A stretch of DNA of 64,000 nucleotides from NCBI GenBank assembly GCA_004322015.1, contig SCQT01000101.1:16807-80806 (forward strand). The letters run 5' to 3'. The notes beneath the pieces were generated by a model that saw nothing but the letters and a program-made list of their open reading frames with translations, was not told the DNA's origin and searched no databases. The stretch is from Chitinophagaceae bacterium. GTDB taxonomy: Bacteria; Bacteroidota; Bacteroidia; Chitinophagales; Chitinophagaceae. This document shows, piece after piece, positions 1 through 9,305 of the stretch. Every line of letters begins with the position of its first letter. Positions within the stretch are counted from its first letter, which is position 1. The position numbers and the translations under genes were made by a program.

Positions 1-459
1 GGCATCTGCGTCGCCGCTGGCCCGGTGGCGATTTTCGATGGGAATATGCAACATATTACAAAGATTGCCGAGGTTGTATGAATGTAATCCCGGCTTTATT
101 TTTCGCGCCATACGGACCGTGCAAAGCTTTTGAGCTGTATATGGATAACCCGCTTCGTCTAATTGATATTTTAGGAAGGAATAATCGAAGTTTACATTAT
201 GCGCCACAAAAATGCGCCTGTCCAGCAGTGAAAAAATTTCCTTTGCCACATCCTCAAACACAGGGCTGTCGCATACCATGTTGTCATCAATACCGGTCAA
301 TGAGGTAATGTACAATGGGATATGCTGCTCCGGTCTCACCAGTGTATCATAACTGTCAATAACCCGGCTGCCGTCAAATATACGGATAGCGATTTCTGTA
401 ATACTGTTGGCGGAAGCATATCCGCCGGTGGTTTCTATATCTACTATAGCATACTCCAT
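1..459 (-). CDS. DnaQ-like 3'-5' exonuclease, partial (runs off the window)
   Basis: The reading frame starts at ATG 459 on the minus strand and stays open to base 1, giving 153 codons. It begins MEYAIVDIETTGGYASAN, which carries ExoI motif D-x-E-T-T. It continues with an ExoII-like segment (FVAHNVNFDYSFLKYQ) and a conserved RHRASGDADA stretch that matches the ExoIII H-x(4)-D region. This is the DEDDh fold of the polymerase III epsilon family. The start lies only 4 bp after the dnaE-like stop, so it is probably the third gene of the dinB-dnaE operon. The C-terminus lies outside the window; in Bacteroidota such proteins often carry a further GIY-YIG domain, which cannot be checked here. Confidence 0.85.
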   Translation of the reverse strand, partial: MEYAIVDIETTGGYASANSITEIAIRIFDGSRVIDSYDTLVRPEQHIPLYITSLTGIDDNMVCDSPVFEDVAKEIFSLLDRRIFVAHNVNFDYSFLKYQLDEAGYPYTAQKLCTVRMARKIKPGLHSYNLGNLCNMLHIPIENRHRASGDADA

Positions 460-463
460 GTTG

Positions 464-3391
464 CTATCTGATACTTTTAATTCCTACTTTCTCTGACTGA
501 TATACATCTATACTATATACGCCGAATTCTTCCGACACTTTCCCTGCCAGGCGATAAAACCCTTTTCCCTGCAAAGGATCACGGCGCGCTGCGTCGGGAA
601 AATGCACGGTGTCAATCCAATTGCCTTCCGCATCTAAAAAAGTACCGAAGAACATGCTTTCTCCTTTAATAGTACGTGCATGCTTCTCTGTGACATAATA
701 ACCCAATACCGTCACCTGCTTTCCTTTATATAAAGGTAAATCTTTGGCGGAGATATATTTTGCCGGGTCATCATCCACCAGCCTGAACACGTCGCACAAG
801 GGGAAACCCAGCAATTGCATCTCTTGCAAAGCATCTTCTAAGGGATGCTGTGGCAGAAGTGGGAGAGTGAAAGTCATGGGTTTTTCTTCAAACAAAGATT
901 GGTGCGCCGGGACATGCTGCTTGTTTTTTTTCTGTAAAAAATTAGCTTCCCACAGCAGTCTTTTTTTCGGCTTGCCGGTAAACCTGAGCGCTCCCGTTTT
1001 AATCAGGATATTCAACGGCTCTAATGTAATATTTGTTCTTTCTATAAAATCGGTCAGGTGCAGATAATGGCCGTTTTGCTTCCGTTCTTTAATGATATAT
1101 TCTGCCGTATTTTTTTCCAGATCCAGGATGTGCACGAAACCCACATATACTTTCTTTTCTCTGATGCAGGTCAGGTAATTACTATTGTTGACACAAGGTG
1201 CAAGCACTGGTACACCTGTGCGTTTCAACTGATGGAAATACAGCTCCGTGTTGTAAAATCCGCCGAAGTTATTAATGACTGAAACTAAAAACTCTACGGG
1301 ATAATAGGTTTTTAAAAATAAGCTCTGATAGCTCTCCACAGCATAGCTGGCGGAATGTGCTTTGCTGAAAGAATAACCGCCGAAGCTTTCCATCTGCCGC
1401 CATACCTCGGCTGTCAGTTTATCACTATAGCCTTTTTGTTTGCAGTTGGCAAAAAACTGTTCTTTGATCAACTGAAAACGATTATTGGAACGGTATTTCC
1501 CGCTCATGGCGCGGCGCAGCACATCTGCATCCGCCATATCCAGTCCTGCAAAATGGTGGGCCACCTTAATCACATCTTCCTGGTAGACCATCACACCAAA
1601 CGTTTCTTCCATAAGTTCTTTCATGATGGGATGCAGGTAAACGACTTCATCGGGATGATGATAATAATAAATATATTGCCGCATCATGCCGCTTTGTGCT
1701 ACGCCGGGACGGATGATAGAGCTCGCAGCCACCAGTGTGAGGTAATCATCACATTCCAGCTTTTTCAACAGTTGTCGCATCGCAGGGCTTTCGATATAAA
1801 AGCAACCGATGGTATCGGCTGTCCTGATCTTTTCTGCCAGCTTCTTATCCTGCATGAATTTATCCACCTCGCGGATATTAATATCCGCCTCCTGTGTTTC
1901 CTTCACTAATTCTATTGTATCTTTAATATGTCCTAACCCCCGTTGAGATAAAATATCCAGCTTAAATAATCCTGTTTTTTCAGCCAGGAACATATCAATT
2001 TGTGAAGTGGCGAATCCTTTAGGAGGTAATTCCGTGGCAGTATATTGATAAATGGGCTTTTCGGAAATGAGCATGCCTCCTGCATGGATGCTCAGATGAT
2101 TGGGAAAATCTTTGATCAGGTTGCCATAGCGTATGATCTGTTGTTGCCACTTGTCCGTGGCCATTTGCGGATGGTCAGAGATCTGGTCTATTTCATCTTT
2201 GGGCAGGCCGAATACTTTACCTAATTCACGGATCACGGCATGTTGCTGGAAAGTGCTGAACATACCCAATAACGACACATGCTCTTTTCCATATTTATTA
2301 AAGACATAGTTGATGATTTCATCCCGGTCGGCCCAACTGAAATCCATATCAAAGTCGGGCGGTGAGCTGCGGTTGGGGTTCAAAAAACGTTCGAAATATA
2401 AATCCAGCCCGATGGGGTCCACATCGGTAATCCCCAGGCAGTAGGCTACAATGGAATTGGCGCCACTGCCCCTGCCTACGTAGAAAAAGCCGCGGCCTTT
2501 CGCATAACGCACGATATCCCATATGATGAGAAAATATGCCGTAAAATGCATTTGATAGATAATGCCAAGCTCTTTTTCTACCCGTTTCCCGGCTGCATCA
2601 TTCTGCAGCCCATACCGTTTCTGCAGCCCTTCTGAAGCCAGATGTTCCAATAAGTCTGCATCTTCTTTTTCCGTGCCGGAAAAATACTTTTTATTCTTAT
2701 CCGCGAAAAGTTCCATTCGTGTTTCACAGGCGTCTGTTACATGGAGCGTATTGGAAACAATTCCCGGGTATCGGATGAACGTGTTTAATAGCTCACTCAC
2801 CGGCATCAGGTATTCCTGCTCACCGGCAAGGTCATCATGCGATTGCCTGCTCAGCAAAATATTTTTATCAATAGCACGTAACAGGCGGTGTATATTGTAT
2901 CCCCTTTTATCTTTAAAGGTTACGGGGTGGCGGATGACAAAATGAGCGGCGTATTTTTTGACATCTGTTTTGTACAATTTATTCACTTCCGCAGGCTGTA
3001 CGCCGATTAATTCATTATCCTGCAGTTTATCAGGTGAAATTTTTCCAAAAGGATAAATGACCCATACATTTTTATCCAGTGAAGGTTTTTCAGGAAAAGG
3101 AGTTTTTTGCATTAAATGTTCCGACAAAAACCGGTTAATGGATAAGAATCCTGCATCATTCTTTGCCAGAAGAATATAACATAATACGTGGTCATTCCTG
3201 ATTTCAGCGCCCAGCACAGGCTTGATGCCGGCTTCCCTGCAAAAATCCACAAAATCCCAGGCGTCTGCCGTGTTGTTGATATTGGTTAGCGCTAAGGAAA
3301 CAGCACCTGCTTCAGCAGCATATTTTACCAAATCCTCCGTGGGGAAAGTACCATAACGGTAGCTAAACCAGGTTTTACAGTTTAAATACAT
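464..3391 (-). CDS. DNA polymerase III alpha subunit-like C-family polymerase (short, DnaE2/ImuC-type context)
   Basis: This is a 975-residue C-family DNA polymerase. The catalytic PPDFDMDF motif lies near residue 345, preceded by the conserved GRGSGANSIVAYCLGI segment. The N-terminal PHP domain is degenerate: the usual HSxxS metal site reads KTWFSYRYG and the TDHG-like motif reads LTNINNT, so PHP metal binding is probably lost. A HQSLFEE segment near the C-terminus looks like a beta-clamp binding peptide. The protein is shorter than replicative DnaE (about 1,150-1,450 residues). It overlaps dinB by 10 bp and is followed by a DnaQ-like exonuclease. This arrangement suggests an accessory or translesion polymerase rather than the main replicase. 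Confidence 0.93.
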   Translation of the reverse strand: MYLNCKTWFSYRYGTFPTEDLVKYAAEAGAVSLALTNINNTADAWDFVDFCREAGIKPVLGAEIRNDHVLCYILLAKNDAGFLSINRFLSEHLMQKTPFPEKPSLDKNVWVIYPFGKISPDKLQDNELIGVQPAEVNKLYKTDVKKYAAHFVIRHPVTFKDKRGYNIHRLLRAIDKNILLSRQSHDDLAGEQEYLMPVSELLNTFIRYPGIVSNTLHVTDACETRMELFADKNKKYFSGTEKEDADLLEHLASEGLQKRYGLQNDAAGKRVEKELGIIYQMHFTAYFLIIWDIVRYAKGRGFFYVGRGSGANSIVAYCLGITDVDPIGLDLYFERFLNPNRSSPPDFDMDFSWADRDEIINYVFNKYGKEHVSLLGMFSTFQQHAVIRELGKVFGLPKDEIDQISDHPQMATDKWQQQIIRYGNLIKDFPNHLSIHAGGMLISEKPIYQYTATELPPKGFATSQIDMFLAEKTGLFKLDILSQRGLGHIKDTIELVKETQEADINIREVDKFMQDKKLAEKIRTADTIGCFYIESPAMRQLLKKLECDDYLTLVAASSIIRPGVAQSGMMRQYIYYYHHPDEVVYLHPIMKELMEETFGVMVYQEDVIKVAHHFAGLDMADADVLRRAMSGKYRSNNRFQLIKEQFFANCKQKGYSDKLTAEVWRQMESFGGYSFSKAHSASYAVESYQSLFLKTYYPVEFLVSVINNFGGFYNTELYFHQLKRTGVPVLAPCVNNSNYLTCIREKKVYVGFVHILDLEKNTAEYIIKERKQNGHYLHLTDFIERTNITLEPLNILIKTGALRFTGKPKKRLLWEANFLQKKNKQHVPAHQSLFEEKPMTFTLPLLPQHPLEDALQEMQLLGFPLCDVFRLVDDDPAKYISAKDLPLYKGKQVTVLGYYVTEKHARTIKGESMFFGTFLDAEGNWIDTVHFPDAARRDPLQGKGFYRLAGKVSEEFGVYSIDVYQSEKVGIKSIR

Positions 3392-4575
3392 GCTGCTTCT
3401 TTTTTAGGTTGTTTGGGCTTCGGTACACCCATGGCTCGCATCAATAAACCGGAACCGAATCTTCGCTTAATATGATCTATAGCCTGGTAAAGCTGGATGG
3501 TTTCCACCGTATCGTCAAAAAGAGAGATCTGGTAAGCGCCTGTCACGAGATGACTGAAACGTATGCCCAACAGTCGAACCAGCAAACGCTTGTCGTAAAG
3601 CTTTGTAAAAAGGGATTTGGCTTTATCTATCAACACAGCGTCGTTATTGGTATAAGAAAGTATGCATTGTTTGGTGACAGTATCAAAATTGGAATAACGC
3701 AGCTTCAGTGTAATGCAGCCTGTCAGCCGGTGCTGGTTGCGCAGCTCAAAGCCGGTCTTTTCCACCATGCGTACCAATTCTGCTTCTAAGAAGTGCACAT
3801 CTATCGTATCGGTCTGAAAAGTATTCTCTGTGGAAATACTTTTTTGTTCTGAATAAGGAATGACGGGCGTTTCATCTATGCCGTTGGCGCGTTTCCAGAG
3901 TTCTGTACCGCCTTTTCCCAAAAGATTCTGCAACAACAACACAGGGATTTCTGATAAAATACGGATCGTTTCCACACCCATGTCCCGCAGTAACATTCCT
4001 GTTTTGGCGCCGATGCCTGGCATTTTTTCCACAGTCAGCGGGGCCAGGTAGTTTTTTTCCGTGCCGAACGGGATTTCTATTTGCCCGTCAGGCTTTACCT
4101 CATTAGTGCCTACCTTCCCCAACAGTTTATTGGAGGCTAAAGCGTAAGAAATAGTCAGTCCTGATTCTTTGAAAATGTATTTTTTGAGATCAGTAGTATA
4201 TTTACTGCAGCCGAAAAATTTATCCATACCTGTCATATCCACATAAAATTCATCTATGCTGCTTTTTTCATATACCGGTACTTTGGAGGCAATGATCTCA
4301 GTGACCAGGTGCGAGTAATGGGAATAGCTTTCATAATCTCCGCCAATGATCACCGCGTGCGGACACAATCTCCGCGCTATTTTCATCGGCATAGCCGAAT
4401 GGATCCCAAACCGGCGCGCTTCATAGCTGGCTGATGCCACCACGCCCCGGTCGCTGCTGCCGCCCACTAACAGGGGGATACCTTTGAACTTTGGATTGCG
4501 CAGACATTCCACGCTCACGAAAAAAGCATCCAAATCTAAATGCACAATATGCCGTTGGCTGTCAAAAGCTGTCAT
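3382..4575 (-). CDS. dinB: DNA polymerase IV (Y-family translesion polymerase)
   Basis: The 397-residue protein has the Y-family palm motifs HLDLDAFFVSVE (catalytic D14) and SSIDEFYVD (D108, E109). A helix-hairpin-helix (MPGIGAKTG, about residues 185-193) follows, then the little-finger region. QISLF at 349-353 fits a beta-clamp binding motif. It performs error-prone synthesis across lesions. The 3' end overlaps the dnaE-like gene by 10 bp, so the two are translationally coupled. A perfect inverted repeat lies 25 bp upstream of the start and may carry damage regulation. Confidence 0.96.
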   Translation of the reverse strand: MTAFDSQRHIVHLDLDAFFVSVECLRNPKFKGIPLLVGGSSDRGVVASASYEARRFGIHSAMPMKIARRLCPHAVIIGGDYESYSHYSHLVTEIIASKVPVYEKSSIDEFYVDMTGMDKFFGCSKYTTDLKKYIFKESGLTISYALASNKLLGKVGTNEVKPDGQIEIPFGTEKNYLAPLTVEKMPGIGAKTGMLLRDMGVETIRILSEIPVLLLQNLLGKGGTELWKRANGIDETPVIPYSEQKSISTENTFQTDTIDVHFLEAELVRMVEKTGFELRNQHRLTGCITLKLRYSNFDTVTKQCILSYTNNDAVLIDKAKSLFTKLYDKRLLVRLLGIRFSHLVTGAYQISLFDDTVETIQLYQAIDHIKRRFGSGLLMRAMGVPKPKQPKKEAACI

Positions 4576-4599
4576 GATCCAAAAATCAGGACAGCAATA

Positions 4600-4618
4600 T
4601 TACTAATATTTTTAGTAA
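4600..4618 (-). promoter_or_regulatory. Palindromic operator candidate upstream of dinB operon
   Basis: The sequence TTACTAA-TATTT-TTAGTAA is a perfect 7-bp inverted repeat with a 5-bp spacer. It sits 25 bp before the dinB start and next to a minus-strand TAATATTG that approximates the Bacteroidota -7 element TAnnTTTG. An additional TTAGTGA half-site lies further upstream (near 4634). It may bind an SOS-type repressor; which one is not visible. Confidence 0.45.
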
Positions 4619-4835
4619 ATGAGGCTAATTATTTTAGTGAATATATTTTTTGAATGTGCTTGATATTTTTCCTCTCCTTGTTAAGCAATTGTTATGATCG
4701 GAAAAAGAACTATATAGTTTAAAAGATATGTTACTATCTTTAGAGGCACCTAAGGTGAGCTTGTAGAAAGCAATTGACTGGACGAATATTTAATAATCCT
4801 CCCTGAATTAACCTAAACAATCTCAATTATAGACA

Positions 4836-5072
4836 ATGTTGAAGAATACCTCAGCTCTTATAGAAGAATATTCGCATAAATCATTTCCTGATCATGAGTT
4901 GAGATGCCCAAGGTGTAAACCTAAAAAACTTATCATGCATAAAGCGAAAGGTTTCAGCTTCAGCTCTTTAAATCCAACTAAATATATAGAAGAACTAATT
5001 CGCTACAAAGATATTAATAGTGGGAATGTCAGCTTTACTTGTAAGGTATGTGATTTTGATTTTCCTACATAA
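4836..5072 (+). CDS. Small zinc-ribbon-like hypothetical protein
   Basis: This is a 78-residue ORF of unknown function. It has two Cys pairs, CPRC at residues 24-27 and CKVC near the C-terminus, spaced like the knuckles of a zinc ribbon. The residues between them are basic and hydrophilic. It is monocistronic, facing away from dinB and followed after 100 bp by another unknown gene. No family was recognised; coding status rests on the paired Cys motifs and the clean ATG. Confidence 0.5.
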   Translation: MLKNTSALIEEYSHKSFPDHELRCPRCKPKKLIMHKAKGFSFSSLNPTKYIEELIRYKDINSGNVSFTCKVCDFDFPT

Positions 5073-5171
5073 CCGTTATCAACAATAATATCCCCCACCA
5101 AGATAACAACTACAAGCTATGTATATGACCATAAAATAAATAGAATATCTAAAGATAAAATTAAAAAGCGA

Positions 5172-6017
5172 ATGATCAATAAATCGTTATCTGCCAAAAA
5201 AATGATACAGATTTTATTCATTTTTCTCCTTATTCCCGTGGCTTCTTACTGCCAGGACAAGCCTTTAACGTGTAAAGATATTCACGAGGGGCTTTTTTAT
5301 TATTATCCTAAAAACTCGTCGGATCAGTACTCGGAAAGGTTTGGCGATAAGTTTGAATATGAAACAAATCTTAAGTCGCATGATTCAGCCCTCTATCATG
5401 TCAGTTGGGGAAAAGATTGTGCCTTCTCAGAAAAATATGTCAGGAGTAATATCAAAATGACATTTCAGCAACTTTCGCTGATGGAAGAACACACATTTAT
5501 TTATCGGGTTACCGGCATAACCAATACCTATTTCACCTTTTCCACGTATATGGATAAGATGCCTGATCTTCCGATAGGAGATGACACGATGTGGTTTCAC
5601 CCGCAGGTATATCCTACTAATCAATTGCTCTTTACGTCTATTGCTAACAGCGCTGTGTTACGCCAAAAGCCTTTCAATGATACTTCGCATTATGCCGTAT
5701 TGTACCTGTACAGACCGGGTAAGTTTACCGATTTTCTAAATATTTATCCAATATATCTGGATGGCATTGAAATGGGCATAGAGGAAAATAACTCGGGATA
5801 TATTTATAAGGTACTGAAGGAAGGACCCCTGGAGATAAAAGGGACTTTATTTAACCACGCTGCTGAGATGTCACTGCCGGTTCGATTCGGCCATATCTAT
5901 TATGTAAAAACATGGGTTCATTTTGGAGCAGTGAGAAATAAAACGCATGTAGAAATGCAGGTAGTGGATTCGAAAACCGGAAGATCCGAATTTGAAAAAG
6001 TGAAGCGAAAATACTAA
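5172..6017 (+). CDS. Secreted hypothetical protein
   Basis: The 281-residue protein begins with a Sec signal peptide: basic MINKSLSAKKM, then hydrophobic IQILFIFLLIPVAS, with cleavage likely after SYC or nearby. The mature part is rich in aromatic residues and beta-prone segments and has no recognised domain. It is probably periplasmic or exported. It lies alone between unrelated genes, in the same direction as the preceding small zinc-ribbon ORF but 99 bp away. Function unknown. Confidence 0.7.
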   Translation: MINKSLSAKKMIQILFIFLLIPVASYCQDKPLTCKDIHEGLFYYYPKNSSDQYSERFGDKFEYETNLKSHDSALYHVSWGKDCAFSEKYVRSNIKMTFQQLSLMEEHTFIYRVTGITNTYFTFSTYMDKMPDLPIGDDTMWFHPQVYPTNQLLFTSIANSAVLRQKPFNDTSHYAVLYLYRPGKFTDFLNIYPIYLDGIEMGIEENNSGYIYKVLKEGPLEIKGTLFNHAAEMSLPVRFGHIYYVKTWVHFGAVRNKTHVEMQVVDSKTGRSEFEKVKRKY

Positions 6018-6175
6018 TAAGGTAGTATGTAAATCATATTTGCCCACTATTTTTTGTAATTAGAGAATGGAACAGACTTTTCTTTGCATAAAGAAAATGA
6101 AATCATGTATCATTCATTGTTTAGGAAGCTTTTAATGAGGAATTTCTTCTGCGAATTGGAAATCCCTGAGATTTT

Positions 6176-6559
6176 TCAATGATATAACCTTTCCAACCTT
6201 TCTTTCTTCAGTACCTTTTGCTTTTGTTTCCCCCTGGCAATGATTATTGTATCTTTTTGAACCTGAAATGAGCAAATAATTTCATTCCCCTTTATTTCTT
6301 CAATAACGGCAGTAAAGTCAACAGCAGCATTGACAGGAGCAGGAGCAAGATGTTCGATTTGTATAAACGTGCCGATCCCTTCCTCATCATCCTCTTTCAT
6401 ATCCAGTACAAACAGCCGGCAGCACCATTCTGCATCACGTGCCAGCGCAAATGTGCTGTACAAAGGATGAACCATTTGCCCGTTGAAGGCTGCACAGTCT
6501 TCTCGCAGTACTTTTTTGGAGAATGTCCTGATGTCTCCCGGATGAAAAATACCTTTCAT
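6176..6559 (-). CDS. Hotdog-fold thioesterase, FlK-like
   Basis: This 127-residue protein resembles the fluoroacetyl-CoA thioesterase (FlK) branch of the hotdog superfamily. Typical features are VHPLYSTFALARDAEWCCRLFVLDM in the helix region and the GIGTFIQIEHLAPAPV strand, seen here in shorter stretches such as HPLYSTFALARDAEW and GTFIQIEHLAPAP. It probably hydrolyses or binds an acyl-CoA thioester; the substrate is unknown. It lies downstream of pyk on the same strand, separated by 53 bp, and could be cotranscribed. Confidence 0.78.
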   Translation of the reverse strand: MKGIFHPGDIRTFSKKVLREDCAAFNGQMVHPLYSTFALARDAEWCCRLFVLDMKEDDEEGIGTFIQIEHLAPAPVNAAVDFTAVIEEIKGNEIICSFQVQKDTIIIARGKQKQKVLKKERLERLYH

Positions 6560-6612
6560 CTTAAATAGTTAGTTTAAAGATCCTGATATTTCTGTGGGGA
6601 GATAACCATCTG

Positions 6613-8109
6613 TTATTCTACCCTCGATATCTTCAGCATATTGGTGGGCGCATGTGCTTCGATGGGAAGACTTCCGGTGTTGATGACCACATCGCCTGAT
6701 TTTACAAAGTTACGTTCGCGTAAAATAGTCAGTTGGTCGCTCAGGATATCATCTATGCTTTCTTCTTCAGCATAATATAATGCCCTGACGCCCCAGCTCA
6801 GGCTAAGTTGATTCACTAATTTCTCGATCTTGGTAAAAATAAATAATGGCGCTTTGGGACGGTAGCTGCTAAGCATAAATGCGGTGTAACCGCTCTGTGT
6901 CATGCCTATGAGTGCATCTGCATTCACATCTTCTGCAATGCGGCAGGCATTATAGCAAAGTGCATCGCTCAGGAAAGAAGGCGAGTGTGACAAGGGTGTA
7001 AGGTTGCGGTTATATATGATGTCTTCTTTCTCTACTTCTTCAATAATCTTTTTCATCGTTTCCACTACTAAAGCAGGATGTTGTCCCATCGCCGTTTCAC
7101 CGCTCAGCATCACCGCGTCAGAGCCTTCCAGAACGGCATTAGCTACGTCCGTGATCTCGCTTCTGTTAGGCTTTACGCGATCCATCATGCTCTCCATCAT
7201 TTGTGTGGCAACAATAACCGGCTTGGCACGATGAATACATTTCCGGATAATATTTTTCTGGATCATGGGAACCTGTTCCACGGGTAATTCGACCCCGAGA
7301 TCTCCCCGTGCGATCATGATGCCGTCTGACTCCAGAATAATTTCCCTGATGTTAGTTACTGCCTCCGGTTTTTCTATTTTGGCAATGATCTTGATCTTAC
7401 TGTCCTTTTCATCCAGCTTATTACGAAGTGTAACGATATCATTTACGCTGCGGACAAATGAAAGCGCTACCCAGTCAATATCCTGTTCAATGATAAATGC
7501 CAGATCTTCCAGGTCTTTTCCGGTAAGGCAGGGCAGAGAAATTTTAGTATCCGGAAGATTAACGCCTTTATTAGATGAAAGAATGCCACCGATGGTGACA
7601 ACGGCTTTTACGTTATTTTCCCTGGTAATTTCCGTCACTTTCACTTCTATTTTGCCATCGTCAATCAGGACCACATTTCCTACTTTCACATCTTTATGAA
7701 GATCGGGATAAGAAACATAAATCTTTTCTTTATTACCGACGCATTTTTCATTGGTGAAAGTAAGGATATCTCCGGCCCGTACCTCCAGCGCATTATTTTC
7801 AATTTGCCCGACGCGTAACTTAGGGCCTTGCAAATCACCCAGAATAGCCACATTATAAGGCTCTGTTTTATTGATTTTACGGATACTTTGAATAATATCT
7901 TTTTTACTTTCGAGCGTACCATGAGAAAAATTGAGGCGGAACACATTTACACCGGCGATCACCAAAGAAAGTAATTTATCATAAGAATCACAGGCAGGAC
8001 CTACAGTAGCTACTATTTTTGTTTTATGTGTGGAGTGCTGGCGGGCAGCTTCGTGATTCATTCCCTTATTAATGTATTTAGAAAGGTCTTTCTTACTTTT
8101 TGTCGCCAT
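6613..8109 (-). CDS. pyk: Pyruvate kinase
   Basis: The 498-residue enzyme transfers phosphate from phosphoenolpyruvate to ADP in the last step of glycolysis. It shows the N-terminal VATVGPACDSYDKL and FRLNFSHG substrate motifs, the B-domain region, and the active-site segment KIIAKIEKPEAV with the catalytic lysine. The MIARGDLGVELP metal-binding signature and a C-terminal domain ending in NTGSLPIEAHAPTN complete it. Length is normal for the family. It lies 15 bp downstream of pfkA, so the two glycolytic kinases form an operon. Confidence 0.97.
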   Translation of the reverse strand: MATKSKKDLSKYINKGMNHEAARQHSTHKTKIVATVGPACDSYDKLLSLVIAGVNVFRLNFSHGTLESKKDIIQSIRKINKTEPYNVAILGDLQGPKLRVGQIENNALEVRAGDILTFTNEKCVGNKEKIYVSYPDLHKDVKVGNVVLIDDGKIEVKVTEITRENNVKAVVTIGGILSSNKGVNLPDTKISLPCLTGKDLEDLAFIIEQDIDWVALSFVRSVNDIVTLRNKLDEKDSKIKIIAKIEKPEAVTNIREIILESDGIMIARGDLGVELPVEQVPMIQKNIIRKCIHRAKPVIVATQMMESMMDRVKPNRSEITDVANAVLEGSDAVMLSGETAMGQHPALVVETMKKIIEEVEKEDIIYNRNLTPLSHSPSFLSDALCYNACRIAEDVNADALIGMTQSGYTAFMLSSYRPKAPLFIFTKIEKLVNQLSLSWGVRALYYAEEESIDDILSDQLTILRERNFVKSGDVVINTGSLPIEAHAPTNMLKISRVE

Positions 8110-8124
8110 TATTTTTTATTTAGA

Positions 8125-9105
8125 TTAACTCGCCAAAATACGTGTGATGTTGAACCAGTCTTCATTGATCTTTTGCCTGTCCTTGACTGCATTTTCCAGG
8201 GGCGTATATTGCAACTGATTATTTACAATACCTATCATACAATTATTCCTGCCTTCCAGTAAGGATTCCACTGCTGCAAAACCAAGGCGGCTGGCAATTA
8301 CTCTGTCCATGCAACTGGGAGAACCACCGCGTTGAATATGTCCGAGGATACATACGCGGATGTCAATATGCGGAACCCTTTCTTTCAATGTTCTGGATAC
8401 TTCATTGGCGCCGCCATAAGCATCGCCCTCCGCCACCACAATGATGTTCACCAGCTTCTGACGGCGTTCATTGGCCTGTAGAGCCGTAACAATATCTTCA
8501 ATATTCGTTTTACGTTCAGGCACCAGAATATGTTCAGCACCGGTGGCAATGCCGCTGTGCAAAGCGATATAACCCGCATCACGCCCCATTACTTCCACAA
8601 TAAAAAGGCGGTCGTGTGCATCGGCTGTATCACGTATTTTGTCTATAGCTTCAACAGCCGTATTGACTGCCGTATCAAAACCAATGGTAAAATCCGTCCC
8701 CGCAATATCTTTATCAATCGTACCGGGTAAGCCTATACAGGGTATATCAAATTCCTGGCTGAATGCCAATGCTCCTTTAAATGAACCGTCACCGCCGATC
8801 ACGACCACACCGTTGATATCATGTTTTTTCAGTTGATTATAAGCTTCTTTACGACCTTCGGATTCATAAAATTCTTTGCTTCTTGCTGTTTTTAAAACAG
8901 TACCACCCCGCTGAATGATATTGGCAACGGATTTGGATTCCATTTTAATAATGTCGCCCTTGATCATCCCTTTATAACCATACATGACACCATATACGTT
9001 CAGCTTATGATAAATGCCGGTACGGACTACCGCGCGAATGGCTGCATTCATACCCGGAGAATCCCCTCCCGAAGTTAACACAGCGATATTAGTTACCTTA
9101 CCCAT
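8125..9105 (-). CDS. pfkA: ATP-dependent 6-phosphofructokinase
   Basis: The enzyme phosphorylates fructose-6-phosphate, the committing step of glycolysis. The ATP-binding GGDSPGMNA and GGDGSFKGA loops and the active-site GTIDKDIAGTDFTIGFDTA segment are present, as are the substrate-side MGRDAGYIALHS and LGHIQRGGSP. I chose ATG 9105 (326 residues, the usual length); an upstream in-frame GTG at 9159 would add 18 residues with no family similarity. It precedes pyk in an operon. Confidence 0.96.
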   Translation of the reverse strand: MGKVTNIAVLTSGGDSPGMNAAIRAVVRTGIYHKLNVYGVMYGYKGMIKGDIIKMESKSVANIIQRGGTVLKTARSKEFYESEGRKEAYNQLKKHDINGVVVIGGDGSFKGALAFSQEFDIPCIGLPGTIDKDIAGTDFTIGFDTAVNTAVEAIDKIRDTADAHDRLFIVEVMGRDAGYIALHSGIATGAEHILVPERKTNIEDIVTALQANERRQKLVNIIVVAEGDAYGGANEVSRTLKERVPHIDIRVCILGHIQRGGSPSCMDRVIASRLGFAAVESLLEGRNNCMIGIVNNQLQYTPLENAVKDRQKINEDWFNITRILAS

Positions 9106-9246
9106 AGTTTTTCCGGATAAATGACTATCCTGGTTGCCTGTCCTGATATCAGAAGCCACAAAATTAATATTTTGAATTAGTTTTTCTAAATGGTAAAAAA
9201 TAAAGCAATTTTGCTTTTTTTAATGAATCTGTTCCGTTTCGGGGTG

Positions 9247-9254
9247 CAAAAGTA
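9247..9254 (-). promoter_or_regulatory. Candidate -7 element for pfkA-pyk
   Basis: The minus strand reads TACTTTTG here, a full match to the Bacteroidota -7 consensus TAnnTTTG, about 140 bp before the pfkA start. A convincing -33 TTTG at the usual spacing is not clear, so the call is tentative. Confidence 0.35.
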
Positions 9255-9305
9255 CGGTTATTTCCAAAGTATTAAAAGGATATTGTATTTTTAAAAATTT
9301 GTAGA

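Noticed and set aside
1355..1909. Plus-strand 184-aa ORF inside dnaE
   Set aside because: Antisense shadow of the polymerase coding sequence without family features.
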